64,000 nt of DNA from Shinisaurus crocodilurus. Its lineage: Eukaryota > Chordata > Lepidosauria > Squamata > Shinisauridae. Position numbers and translations under genes: made by a program. The DNA is taken from positions 139,998,564-140,062,563 of the forward strand of contig CM037880.1 in assembly GCA_021292165.1 (NCBI GenBank), written 5' to 3'. Under the pieces are notes generated by a model. The model was not told the DNA's origin. It ran no database searches and worked only from the letters and a program-made list of their open reading frames with translations. Numbering within the stretch: the stretch's first letter is position 1; every line of letters begins with the position of its first letter. Positions 12,041 to 23,322 of the stretch are shown here, in pieces.

Positions 12041-12330
12041 CATGCACCTGGTGAGAGAGCATGTGCTTTGCATGCAGCAGATCTCAAGTTCAATCCCTCA
12101 CATGGCCAGATTAAAAAGGATCAAGTAGGAAGTTATGGAAAAGACACCAATGGCTACTAGTCATGGTGGCTACATATTGCCTCCAACATTGGAATGCCAG
12201 TTGCTGGGAAAGATGACTGAGAGGGTGCTGTTGCACTCATGTCCTAGATGTGGGCTTCCCACAGGCAGCTGGTTGGCCACTGTGTGAGCAGAATGCTGGA
12301 CTTGGTAGGCCTGTATCTAATTCCTTTGAT
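12041..12330 (+). repeat. tRNA-headed SINE fragment plus adjoining repeat tail
   Basis: 12041-12115 resembles the tRNA head of the SINE at 31855-32022 ('gagagagcatgtgctttgca' then 'caagttcaatccctca'). The following block, ending 'gagcagaatgctggacttgg', resembles the 3' tail of a different repeat family, so this is a mosaic or an adjacent insertion. Confidence 0.45.
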
Positions 12331-12527
12331 GGATGCCCCCCACCCGCTATTGTGCCAACACCAGTAGTCTGGAGTCGAATCCACCTACTACTGAAGTGCA
12401 CCAGATGTTGAGTCAGCAGTAGACTCCTCGCTCTGGAACTTCAGACAGTTAAAAACACACACATAAACCCAATCTTGGAGGCAAAATGCTTTTCATACCT
12501 GCCCCCCCCCAACTCCACTCATGTTAT

Positions 12528-12915
12528 AGGTTGCCCATGTGTCCTCTTTTCCAGTGGACAGTCCTCTATTTGAATGGCCGCTAAAGGACCATCTTCTATT
12601 TGAAGATGTCCTCCATTTGAAGGGCTGTCCTGTTCAAGTCCATTTTAAAGATAAAGAATGATAAGAACTGCTGTCCATCAGCAGTTAGCACCCAAACAGC
12701 AGCCTGGATATGCGGGCCTACATCACCTAGTCACAAGCTTCCACACTATGGTAAGATGTAGTGTATTTCTATTTATATTATAACAATTATTTCTAAATTT
12801 GCATCTACACATATGAAGTATCATATGCAGATGTTATGCAAATCAGCATCTTCTTTTGTCCTCTTTTTTGATTATGCATTTCCTCTTTTTGGGGAGATTC
12901 ATAAGTGGCCACCTT
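12528..12915 (+). mobile_element. Old hAT MITE copy (AGGGTGGCCAC family)
   Basis: Homologous over its whole length to the better-preserved copy at 34735-35075: the 'acagtcctct' repeats near the left end, 'aattatttctaaatttgca' in the middle and 'cataagtggccacct' at the right end. TSDs are no longer recognisable. Confidence 0.65.
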
Positions 12916-12982
12916 TCTCGTGTACTGCTTACCCAGCTTCAGACCTGCCTTTGTGGGATTCTTTTTTTAAAAAGTAGTGTAA

Positions 12983-13027
<45 letters not shown>

Positions 13028-13070
13028 GTGTGTGCGTGTGCGTGTGCGGCGCGCGCGCGCGTGCATGCAT
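12983..13070. repeat. Compound dinucleotide tract (TC)(TA)(TG/CG)
   Basis: (TC)n at 12983-13006, then (TA)n to about 13027, then TG/CG alternation to 13070. The final part is alternating purine-pyrimidine with several CpGs. Confidence 0.95.
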
Positions 13071-13130
13071 AATTTCTCTCTGCTCTAAAGCCTAGTTTTC
13101 CTTCAGACACCAATGGGACTGCCCTGCAAT

Positions 13131-13287
13131 CAGGGCCGGTGCTACCATTAGGCCAACTAGGCGGCTGCCTAGGGCGCCGGGCTAAAGGGGGCACCAGGGC
13201 TGGAGGGAGGGAGGGCTCAAGTGGGAAGAGGGGGGCGCTAAATATCTGATCTTGCCTAGGGCACCAAACTGCCTTCCACCGACCCTG
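13131..13287. mobile_element. hAT MITE, CAGGGCCGGTGC family, 157-bp copy
   Basis: Starts CAGGGCCGGTGCTACC and ends CACCGACCCTG. A perfect 8-bp TSD CCTGCAAT lies at 13123-13130 and 13288-13295. It carries the subterminal blocks found in all four copies of this family here, 'ggccaactaggcggctgcc' and 'gctaaatatctgatcttgcc'. It has no coding capacity. Confidence 0.95.
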
Positions 13288-13763
13288 CCTGCAATATTAT
13301 TTACGGATAGCAGCCTTAATTGAGCACTCCATCGGTTTCTTCCTTCAATTCCTTTTCTGTGAGGTGTTGCATATACATAAAATTAGCATTTATATGCAGC
13401 TCAGCAGTACTGCATGGAATGAAATACCTCAAGAGCAATTGGTGTTGTATGTTCTTTTTCACCCCAGGAAATTCCTTTCAAGAAAAAAAAAAAAAGCAAT
13501 GACAGTGACGTTTCAGAAGCCTGGTGTCAGTATTCGCATGTGTCATGAGTGCAGATTGATAGTAAGCCTTGGGCTTTGCAAATGCAGTCTGTATCTCCAC
13601 ATTTTTATATTAAAGGTGATGGTGACTGGCAGGGAAGAAAAGAAATTGGAAGGTGTTTTTTTTTTTTTTTTTTTAATGGAAAACACAGTGTGATGTGCTT
13701 GGAACAAAGTCCCTATCCATTGTTAAATGTTAACATAAAAGGAGAAATTTTTCCTCCTCTTAC

Positions 13764-13852
13764 ACTGCAATCCTATACATGTCTACTCAGAAGTAAACCC
13801 TACTGTTTTCAATGGGGCTTACTCCCAAGTCAGTGTGTAGAGGATTGCAGCC
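13764..13852. repeat. Short palindromic MITE (CAATCCTA family)
   Basis: Starts 'actgcaatcctatac' and ends 'agaggattgcagcc', with internal 'actcagaagtaaaccc' and 'gcttactcccaagtcag' arms that partly pair. Diverged relatives are at 10645-10735, 40795-40875 and 55036-55130. Confidence 0.7.
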
Positions 13853-15385
13853 TGAATGAACTCAACTCAAAGCAGAATGGGTGCTTGCACTTGTAGGATG
13901 CTGGCAACTGCTTTAATCTGTGGATTTTAATTGATTGGTTTGTGTTGAACAGAAGACTGAACAAGGTTTGTAGCCCTGGCCACGTGTACACACACTTAAG
14001 CGTGTCTCTCTAAAGTCATTTTGAGTCAGAAAGCTGTCAGCTGAACCCATTCGTCTTCTCTCTGTCTCTTTGTGCCCCCAACTTTTTCCTTTCTTCACCA
14101 TGAAATCAAAAGATCTGTTCAGGTTGTGAGCAGATGTGAGCAATCACAGCTTGACACCGGGTGCAAATGACACCTACACCAGACATCTGCTTTGGAACTG
14201 GAACGGAGCCCTTGGCGTGTGCTGGAGATTGCTCTGGTTTATGTAACTTGCACATGAACAGTAGTAGGCACCAAGTGAGAATCACATGCAAGAATCTAGA
14301 CATCAAGCCCAGAGGCAGCCCTGGGCTCCCAACAAATGAAGGCAGCCATTTCAAAGATGGAGCAGGGTCAAAGGTCACAGTTCAGCCTGATTGTATAAGT
14401 GGTCTAATATGTTCTGTAAGTAAAGATCAGCAAAAAGGGGAAAAAGGGGGGGGAAGGAGTCTGCCTTGAAACCCAAATTAACATTTGTTTTCATTTTTCA
14501 GCCACAGCAGAACACACAGGGGTCATTGAACTCCTCATACAGACACTATTTAGCATTCATGATCTGGAGAAAAAATAAAGTGCTAACCTCTGACCTTTCA
14601 TTACAGTGTAGCCTAGAGAAATGGCAGGGCGCAAGGACAGTTTGTGACTGAAATAAAGCAGGGGGGGGGGAAGGTTTATTCGCTTTTAGGAAACTGAGTT
14701 TATTCTGTTAGTAATCACAGTATAGCCCATTGCAGGAAATTTGGTGTTCTAACTGTAAATGAGTCCTGTATTACACTGACGCTTGTGGGTTTTTCTGGTA
14801 ATGTGAGTAATTTTTGAAAGCCGTACCATAGTCCATTTCATATCTACTTTCAAAGGTTGCCAAATACAGCAACCGTGTTTTTTAAAAAAATATTCATAAT
14901 TTCATTTTATTTTTATTTTCAAGCATTGAATCTTGATTCCTCTTCAGAAAAAAAACAACAGTTTTACCTAATAGTATTGAAATAAACATCAATGCACCAC
15001 AGTCGGCGCTCCAGAAAGTTCAAGAGCGGAATGTCACATTATGGAGCTGCAAGGAGATGCATATCTTCACTTCCAAGGGAGCAGTTGCTTTTTTCCTCCT
15101 CGCACAGTTCAATAAGCCGTGAGATTCTCCACTGGCTAATCAACCACAACAGCCCCCTTTGCTTGTTTCTCTCATGAACAGGCAAAGCCTGTAGGGCCAT
15201 GCCTCTGCCCCTGCCCCAAAGGACGCACACGCTCCTCCTCGTCCTGAAGGAAACGAAATAGTTAAAAGAAAACCTTACAAGAGATTCTAGCCAGGCATGT
15301 GCCAGGGTCATGACTAATACTAAAAGAATGTAGTCAATGGCTGGTAATGACTGTGGCAATGACTGACAATGGCCGTCAATGGCTG
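13853..15385. other. Unassigned intergenic sequence
   Basis: No gene or repeat recognised. 14470-14640 is an unique-looking, repeat-free stretch. G-runs occur at 14444-14450 and 14662-14670. Open frames are short and without motifs. Confidence 0.4.
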
Positions 15386-15389
15386 TTGT

Positions 15390-15733
15390 TGATTCACAAA
15401 TGTTGAGGTGTTTTGTTGTCTCACCCTGCCTACGTGACCAAGATAAGATAATACCTAGCAGCTGCTTGATTGTAAGATCATCTTCCTGTCTCCTTGTAAG
15501 GAAATCCCCCTCCCCTAAAGCAAACCCCCTTTTGTCTTGACCTTGCTGACCAATGTAAGAACTGTTGCCAAATGACCAGACTTAGGTATGCTATAAAAAT
15601 GGTTGTAAAAGCCCCGCCCGGGGTTCTGCTTTGCGACACAGTCCGCAGGACCAATTGTGCACAATAAATCTTTTCCCAATAACCCGAGTTGGTCCTCGTT
15701 GTCCTTATCTGAGTTAAGGGGTGACCACTTCAG
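15390..15733 (+). mobile_element. Probable solo LTR of an endogenous retrovirus-like element
   Basis: The order of promoter-like features fits an LTR: U3-like sequence, a TATA-like CTATAAAAAT at 15591-15600, then AATAAA at 15663-15668, and an R-U5-like block 'gagttggtcctcgttgtcc'. No internal region or partner LTR is present. Exact ends and TSD were not determined. Confidence 0.55.
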
Positions 15734-16770
15734 TCCTGCCATACACTGTCCATGCATTCGTGTGGGCATTGGAGCTGGACAAGTCTAGCCACGTAGACTT
15801 CCCCAGATCCTGGAACCCTAAGTGCACGGGGCTCCACTACCCAGGCCCAATACGAGCTCCCTTGCCACCTGAAGCAGAACTCGTCGCGCCGCTCCCACAT
15901 GCTCCTCCTTCCCTGCCGCTGCCGCTGCTGAGGTACACCCACTCCTGCCACTGCCATGTGACTGTCCCCCCCACCCTTGTCGTTGCTGCCACACTGGGGC
16001 TCTTGTGAGATCTTGACAGGGCCTCATGAGACCTCGCTAAAGATCTTGCGAGACACAGTCACAATCTCGCAAGATGTCTCAGGTCACTGTCCCGATCTCG
16101 CATGATCTCGTGGGGATACATCTGCGATCTCACAACATCTCACGGGACAAAGCCAAGATCTTGATCCAGAATCCCATAGCAACAGAGGCCTGGTAGCTGC
16201 TCCAGTCAGCCCTCTCTCACTGCCGGAAATGCCATGGCAGGAGAACAGCTGATGGGGCTCTCTAGTCCATCTGCTGGAGGCCACAGTGGGCTCTCCTGGC
16301 TGGGGTGAGGTGGGTGGGGGAGTGGCGCGATTTGCCACTCCTCTGGCTCTGCTGCCTCATGCATGACCTCACCCTGCTTCATGGGTCGACCAGCCCTGCC
16401 AGTACCCAAAGAAGCCTCTGTGCATAGAGATTTATGTGTGAAGGGCTAACACTGCAAGCTCTAAGAGAGTCCACCGCTGCTCTTCTAGATAGCATTCTAT
16501 ATCCTGTTTCAAACAGGTGTGAATGAATAACAAGCAAACCAGAAGTTTTAGAACCCACTTGTATGAAAATATGATTGAAGAGTCAAGAAGAAATTAATCT
16601 TTACATTTCATGGTAACTTGAGATCTCTATGCAAGGGAGAACTGAATGTCTGAGATGTTCAGGTTGGCAAATGGGATATTCTCTCTAAGCTACCTTTTGC
16701 CAATGTTGCCTAAGCTGATAGTAGCTGAAAATTGCTACCATCTGTTGGCTGAGCCATTGCCAAAAGGAGG
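15734..16770. other. GC-rich unassigned block with TCTCGCAAGA-type repeats
   Basis: 15970-16165 contains many copies in both orientations of a TCTCGCAAGA-like motif (for example near 16036, 16068, 16096 and 16125). No gene is recognised. Short GC-rich frames lack motifs. Confidence 0.5.
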
Positions 16771-17962
16771 AGATTTCATAGATCATAGAGTTGGAAGGAG
16801 CCTACAAGGCTATCGAGTCCAACCCCAGGGCCGGTGCATGGCAGTTTGGTGCCCTAGGCAAGATCAGATATTTAGCGCCCCCCCTTCCCACTTGAGCCCT
16901 CCCTCCCTCCAGCCCTATGCCCATTATGAAATAAAAGTTAATTGGCAAAACCTAAAAAAATTATCATCATAATAAATTATGATCCTCCTCCTTAACATAT
17001 TTGATCACTGGGATTCTCTGGTCTGTCTTCCCTCTCTTTCTCCCCCCCTCCTTTTCTTCTCTTAAGCCTTCTCTCTCTTTCGTTCTCTCTCTCTCACTCT
17101 TCTTGTTCCCCTCCCTTTACCTTCTTTTTTGTGTGTATGTGCAAAATTTATCTCTCCTCCCCCCACACCCCATCTCCTCTCCTGCAAGCTCATCTTCCCC
17201 CCACCCTCTCCAATTTCTACTTTCGCGTGCATGCAAAATTCTGGTTTATTTTTTGCTTCTGATATTTATTATTAAATAAAATGTTATTATTACTTTTTTT
17301 GGCTCCCCCACCCCCACTCCTTTTATCATTCTCCCTGGCTAGGGGTGGGGGCTCCTCAACTTGGGGAGAATTCACTCTGGTTACCCCCTCTCTTTCTGCC
17401 TCCCTCCCCCCACCCACCTCCTCCAGCGCCGCCGCCCCCTCCCTCCCTAACCGCCCCCCCTCTTCTCCTCCCCTTATCGCCCCATGTGCTGTACGAGAAA
17501 GCAGCTTTGCTAAAGAGACCCACTTGCGAAAGAAACAGGAGCGGCATAAGGCTCGGGCAAGCGGCAGCAGCAGGAGGACGGCGAAAAAAAAGGAGAGAGC
17601 CGAAGTAGCCGCAGCGGGGAAAGAAAAGGAGGAGGGGGAGAGGGGGGGGAAGAAAGAAAGACAGAAAGAGAAAGCAAGCCTGGGGACAACAAAAACAGAA
17701 GAAGAGACCGGCACACGGAGAGAGAAAGAAGCGAAGCGAAGGGGGAAAAACCAGGGAGGCTTCTGATTTGGTGTGGTTTCTGCGCCCCATTTAGCCATGC
17801 GCTCTAGGCAGCCGCCTAGTTGGCCTAATGGTAGCACCGGCCCTGTCCAACCCCCTGCTCAATGCAGGAAACTAGAGGAGGGGTCTCCCATCCAAGTAAC
17901 AACCAGGCTTGACCCTGCTTAGCTTTCCACGCTCAGACAAGCTGAGCCAGCATAAGCCACAG
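16771..17962 (-). repeat. 5S-rRNA-headed SINE, minus strand, split by a hAT
   Basis: The tail lies at 16771-16825 ('agatttcatagatcatagag') and the head at 17846-17962. In reverse complement the head reads 'ggaaagctaagcagggtca' and 'acttggatgggagacc', matching the internal promoter region of vertebrate 5S rRNA. The two parts are separated only by the hAT element 16826-17845 and its TSD copy; without it the SINE would be about 170 bp. Confidence 0.85.
16826..17845. mobile_element. hAT MITE, CAGGGCCGGTGC family, 1020-bp copy
   Basis: Ends are CAGGGCCGGTGC and GCACCGGCCCTG, with a perfect 8-bp TSD TCCAACCC at 16818-16825 and 17846-17853. It is inserted in the tail of a 5S-SINE, in the opposite orientation to the copy at 13131. 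The interior is pyrimidine-rich (about 17030-17210) then purine-rich (about 17580-17740) and is not shared with the short copies. Long frames over 17217-17837 are low-complexity and unconvincing. Confidence 0.93.
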
Positions 17963-18161
17963 ATGGTGGTCAATGTTTAGATCTTAGTAGATGACTGTTC
18001 AATATAATATAAAAACTCTTATCATGCTGGACATCAGTTGAAGGGATGACCATTGCTTCTCTAACAAACTTGCTACCTCTTGGGAAAATGGGGGCCATTG
18101 GCACAAACAGTATGAATATTTGGTTGCAACTAGGCAAACATCCCAAATTCCATTTAAGCCA

Positions 18162-18410
18162 GTGCTGGGAAACTTATTTGGGGTAGCCCCCTCCCCCCCA
18201 GCCCTCCATGGGCCGCATGACGTCAGGGGTCATGGCAATGCACGCTGATGGCATTTGGTTCCCGGTGCTTCAGTTGGGGGCCAGGCTTCACTGCATGTGG
18301 ACTTTCTGGGTAAGGAAAGCAGCACGCACAGCAAAGCCGTCATGGCCAAGAGGCCAGGTGGATGATCCACCTGGTGCCTGGGCCACAGTGGCCTTGCCCA
18401 CGCTGCTCTA
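18162..18410. mobile_element. Possible hAT MITE remnant
   Basis: Termini 'cagtgctgggaaac' and 'ggccttgcccacgctg' are imperfect inverted repeats of a common hAT style, and 'ccaggtggatgatccacctgg' forms an internal hairpin. No TSD is convincing. Confidence 0.35.
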
Positions 18411-18590
18411 ACACCCATTTCACAGAAGGCAAACTGATGAGGCTCAGAGACATGTAACTTGGCCAAGAAACTGAGTACAAGGCAGAGGTGCAGTCTGATC
18501 CTCAAGTGCCAAATCACATATTTGCCCAGATCAAGCACACAAATATACCTATTTCATGGAAGGCAAAGTGGTGATGCCTAAAGAAATTGA
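18410..18590. repeat. CORE-SINE/L2-like fragment
   Basis: 'acacccatttcacagaagg' followed by 'gaggctcagagacatgtaac' resembles the conserved core of MIR/CORE-SINEs. It is short and diverged. Confidence 0.35.
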
Positions 18591-18648
18591 CACACAGAGG
18601 CAAACACACCACACCACACCAAAGCAAGCAAACAAGACAGCTAACATC

Positions 18649-18688
<40 letters not shown>
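18649..18688. repeat. (CA)n microsatellite
   Basis: About 20 uninterrupted CA units. Confidence 0.98.
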
Positions 18689-18689
<1 letters not shown>

Positions 18690-18894
18690 CACAGGCGAAA
18701 TACCACCCCCTCACTCATTTCCATCCCTCTAGCCCCTCCAGGATACACCTCCATTGTGTCTTTTTCTTTTCCTTTCCTGGCCAAATGGGCATGCTTCAAA
18801 ATGAAGTACTGGGCTCCAGCTGCCCAGAGGCATTCTTGGAACTAAATGTGGTGTTCAAGGCCAGTGCATTGCTTTGCAACATGTTAGCCTTCCA

Positions 18895-18895
18895 G

Positions 18896-18949
<54 letters not shown>
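18895..18949. repeat. (ATC)n microsatellite
   Basis: About 18 uninterrupted ATC units. On the minus strand this yields a spurious poly-Asp frame. Confidence 0.98.
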
Positions 18950-19035
18950 TTTTTTAAAAAGCACAAGGGGCAGCAGGGAAGCTGGAGGGCACCATGGCAG
19001 GCACACTGGTGCCCACAGGCACCATGTTGGGGACC

Positions 19036-19100
19036 CCAGGTGTAGACAATCCTGAGCTAGATGGACCAATGCTCTGACTCAGGATAAGGCAGTTTCCCAT
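19036..19100 (+). repeat. tRNA-headed SINE, 3' end fragment
   Basis: 'ctgagctagatggacc' and 'gataaggcagtttccca' match the 3' part of the SINE family at 31855-32022 and 39160-39740. Confidence 0.65.
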
Positions 19101-20596
19101 GTTTATAAATCTGATCCCCTACAAAGACTTTTCAGTGCACCGTTTTTCGCTTACTGTCAGCACATTCTTCCACTCTTCTTCATACAGGGATAATGCACTT
19201 GGATAATATCAGATCAGATGGCACTGTTCCAGGAAGTCTGAGGCAGCTATCCAATGGATTTTTATTTTTATTTTAATGTGTGTAACCCTCAGCCTGGTTT
19301 TATAACCTTCTTGCAAAAGTATATCTAGTAGCAGAGCAGTCAAAACACCACACTGGTTGGAGGTAGAATATACCAGAACCGTTCTGCTTACTGTAGAAAT
19401 ATGCCTGTATGGTTGATTTAGTGCAGTGGGAGCTAACAAAGCCTATAGATTAGATAGAAATGTACCAACTGTGCTTGTCAAAATACACTCGCTCAGAGAG
19501 CTTGCTGCCAGATACCTCTCTGAGGCAAGGGGATTCTTGTATGTTTCCATAAGCTTGCTTGTTTGTATTTCTTTTTTCCATCTTGACAAAATTATGCTAA
19601 GTAATCAATAAATCTTGGCTGTAGCGCATATGAGAAACACTCCAACTACCCCAGCCTGCAAAAACAATGCTTGCTGTGTATATTTAGGGCTGATCCAGTT
19701 GGTTCCTTATAGGAGCCATTAGGCACATGCCTCCCTCTGTGCTCATGGGAGGGCTGCCAATGGTGCGGGTGTAGGTGTGTGTGTAGGGTTACGTTGGCAG
19801 CAGGAAACTCCCGTGCATAGAACAGTGGAGGTTGGTGATGGTGGGATGGATGCAACAGATGACTGAATCACCTGCTGCTGCAGAACAGATTTTAAACATA
19901 TTTGTACTTTTGAGGGGAAAGCCTAAGGGCTGTGTGTGATGTATCTAGGGGTACCCTATAAGGCCCTGGCCCCTAGAGTTCAGTCTTTCCCCAGGACTCC
20001 TCAAGACACCAGCTGCCACAAGACTCTCCATTTCTATCCTTAGCACATAGGTTGAGATATGTCAATCTTCAAATCCACCCTGGCCCGGCCAGAACATCGG
20101 TATCTAAAAGAGTAAACATATAATTATTTAACAGGTCAACATTCAGAACAAACAGTAACTGATAAATATTAATAATAACGGTTCTGAAAACCTAACATCA
20201 CAACTCTACTTTCAATATCTTCTCTTCCTTTCTTCTTATCCACACCTTGCCTCTGATTCTACTCACTGTCTAACTTAACTAACCAGTGCCGGTTCCAGGT
20301 TTTTGAGTTCCTTTGGGCAAGACACCCTCAATGAGCCCCCTCCCACAGTGAGTTCTACCTTCTCACCGCCATTGTCACCAGCAGCTCTTGCTCCTCCTCC
20401 TCTTTCTCATCCTCGCTACCGATTGCTTGCTTGCTTGCTTGACAGGCAGAGATCCAGTGAGCAAGTAGGCAGTGGCATCGACTGCTCCTCCTCCTCACCA
20501 CCATCATTACCTGGGCCAGAGTGAGAGGCAGGCGAATAAGCAGGTTGCAACGGTGAAGAGGAGGAGCAATTCTAGGGGGTATAGAAATGTCATAAA
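19101..20596. other. Mostly unassigned intergenic sequence
   Basis: A possible hAT left terminus 'cagtgccggttccagg' is near 20285, followed by a CTC/TGCT-rich stretch to 20580, but no matching right end was found. The rest is unassigned. Confidence 0.35.
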
Positions 20597-20755
20597 TAAG
20601 TAAATAAATAAATAGTGGTGTGCCAGATGTTGTTGGACTGCAACTCCCAGCATCTCTCACCATTGGTTATGCTGGCTAAGGCTGATGGAAGTTGCAGTTC
20701 AGTGCATACAGGCCAATGTCCCCAGCCCAGGATTACATGATCCAGCCAGACATAA
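20597..20755. repeat. Direct repeat A, upstream of the LTR element
   Basis: AAAT-type repeat followed by a MITE-like block ('gttggactgcaactcccagc') and ending at 'ccagccagacataa'. It is repeated nearly unchanged directly after the 3' LTR at 24238-24400, the copies differing by one AAAT unit and a few substitutions. Confidence 0.92.
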
Positions 20756-21583
20756 CATGCACATACACACACACACACACGCCTCCTCATGTGTAAACCA
20801 AGAAAAACCGGTTGGGGGCTGGGAGGAGGCGAAGTGTGCATAGTTCCTCTGGATGGCGCCTGAAAGTCCTGAAAAGCCAGAGATGCAAATGTCATGAGTC
20901 ATGAGTCCCCCTCCCCTGCCTGGCCAGGTGAAGTTCATCCTGATTGGCTAAAAGCAGCAAAGCTACAGAAAGGAGGAGGGGGGGGGAGGTATATTTCCCA
21001 AAGTGTGGGTTGTTGGTCTTTGTTTTGTTCGTCACGTGGTTGCTGGCTGTGGAGCAATGGCAGCAAGCCATGCAGAGGCCCAAGCCTTTGGGCGGCCTCA
21101 GGATCCAACCCCAGGTAGCTCCTGGTGAAATTAGCTGAATGAGGGCTTTGGTAAAGGCAAGCCTTGTGGAGGGCTACCCATCTCGGACCTTCGGGTAGGT
21201 GTGTAGTCTTCCCGGGCAGCAAGGCTGTGCTGGATCCAACCCTGGAAGAGAACTGACCCCCAGGTAACTAGCTGTGTGCCTGGAGATATAAGGAATCAGG
21301 TTTTGTTATTTTTGCAGCTCTATTACTTTGTACCAAAGTGTCTCTCTATTTTGTGCTTCTCTCATTTCCCTATTGGTTGTTGTAAAATGCTACCTGAATA
21401 AACCTTCTTTTGGTTTTTTACCCCACATGGTGTTTGTGGATTGCTCTGTGGTTCCAGCAACTAAATCCAGGTTACAGTCATAAAGGCAAGTCCCTGAACA
21501 GAGATTCAAGTAGGATTGCTTGGCAGTCTGGTACCTTGAGATCTCTGGGGGTCTTGGGTCAGCCAGCCCCCCCTTCCTCCACA
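20756..21583 (+). repeat. 5' LTR (truncated at its start)
   Basis: Collinear with the 3' LTR from its (CA)n tract onward. Ends TTCCTCCACA. AATAAA at 21397-21402. It lacks a segment of about 38 bp present in the 3' LTR near 24181-24217 ('ctttggggtaggaaagg'). Confidence 0.9.
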
Positions 21584-21601
21584 TGGTGGCAAGCGCTGGG
21601 A
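21584..21601 (+). other. Primer-binding site, tRNA-Leu type
   Basis: TGGTGGCAAGCGCTGGGA starts directly after the LTR end. It and the following 'ttcgaa' match the complement of a vertebrate tRNA-Leu 3' end with few differences (compared from general knowledge of tRNA-Leu; not searched). Confidence 0.75.
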
Positions 21602-23310
21602 TTCGAAACTGGACCACAGAGTGGGTGCACGTGGGCAAATAGGGAAGCTTGGAGAGACTTTGGCACATTGGTAGAGGTTTTGTTATTTTTTAGAGATGGA
21701 AGTGTGAGATTGAGCCTCAGGGAAAACGTTCAGATTGCAGACTACCCCAGTCTGTGGAAGCCTAGCTGCCAGCGGGGAGCATTGAAGGCAAGAAATCTCA
21801 ACTGTGGAGTGAGTAAGCGGAGGCGGATCCTACCATCCCCATCGAGTGCAAGAAGTCTGTGGCTGGGGGAACTCACAGCCACAGGACTCAGATTTTGAAC
21901 TTTCTGTCCAGTTGCTCTTGGGGGGGGGGGGATCTGTGTGATCCAAGAGAACCAGAGCTGGGGGAGCCCTGGCAAGGCAAGAAATAGGCTGCGTGTGCGT
22001 GTCCCAGAGGCTGGGAGCAGCAGTTGCCAATGAGTAAGCGGAGGAGGATCCTACCCATCGAGTGCAAGAAGGCGTGTGTTTCAGGAGGAGGGGAGAAGAC
22101 CAGAAAACCTCTCTTAAGAGACTGGTGAGCAAAACATTGAATTTTGGGACAGCGTTTGGTGAGTGATTTTTGTTGTGCTATGTGCACCAGAGGAGTCGTC
22201 CAGACTTTGGGGGGGGCACAGTCCTGCCCTACATCTCTCCCACGGGAGAAGGACTCAGATTTTGAACTTGCTGTCCAGTTGCTCTTGGGGGGGGCAGGCA
22301 TCAGAACACCCCCCCCCCCAGAAAAAGAGACTTTGTCCCTGTGCTGCCGAAGTGGAGGGCTGAAAGGAGCAGAAGGAAAAGGGAATTTCCCTCCTAGCTG
22401 GCGAAGAGAAGCACGGACAAAAGAATTTCCCTCCAGGTGTCTCCAGTGAGAAGAAAGGGGACTGAGATTGGGTGTTGATTAAAGCCAATAAAAACTGATA
22501 AATTGTTGCTGGAGTGGGAGGGGAGGGGATGGGTGATCCAAGTGTAAGCAATGGAACTATTTGTGTTGTCTTGTCCCCAAGTGCAAGAGTTAGTCCCAAC
22601 TATATCAGGTCAATTTGAAATTTGAATGTGATGATAATGATAATGATGATGATAATAATAATGATGGCTGCATGTGTTCAAAGGGCCTCAGGTCAGGGAA
22701 GAGTTGCCAGAGAAGAATCAGTCAGAGGTGAGAGAACAATGCAGAGGGTTAAAAGGAATGTTAGAGGTGGGAAGCCCTCTAACGGCTAAAAGATTGCCAG
22801 GCTGGTGTTCTAGCCGCCTGAGTAGAGCCTCCATGGCTCAGCATTTAATTCTGAGGGAGACAGTCATCCCATTCATGTCATTGGGTAGAAGGTGCCACCA
22901 GCAAGCCTTTGGAAAAAGGGGAGGTGTATTCATGTCGTTAGGTGGAGGGTGGCAGAAGCAAGCCTTTAGAAGCAAAATTAAAGGCGAATTGAAGAGTCAC
23001 ATTTCAGTCAGCAATCTGCCCCCTACAGGCTTATGGGAGAAGCAGCAACCCTAGAAAGTTTTTAGACAGAGTGCCAATCAGGCAACAGAAGGCTTGGGGT
23101 TCCCATTTGAATTGTATATGATGTTTCTTGTATATGCAAAATGATGTAATGCAAACCTGTAAGCTATTGATTGTGTTTTGATGTTTTCATTTTGTTTTGT
23201 GTGTGTAAGTGAAGAAAGGTGAACTAGTAGTAGAAAGCTAGCGCAAGCTCTTTTCTTTTTAAGTTAGTGTAGATGAAATGAGAGGGTTAACCCCTCAGTT
23301 CATCTTTTCC

Positions 23311-23322
23311 CAAAGGGAGGGG
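23311..23322 (+). other. Polypurine tract
   Basis: CAAAGGGAGGGG lies immediately before the TGTGAAGA start of the 3' LTR. It is nearly the same as the polypurine tract of the gypsy element at about 50266-50277. Confidence 0.85.

Noticed and set aside
17217..17837. Frames of 140-206 codons on both strands
   Set aside because: Low-complexity purine/pyrimidine-rich interior of a hAT MITE with defined ends and TSD.
18884..19069. Poly-Asp protein
   Set aside because: Translation of the (ATC)n microsatellite.
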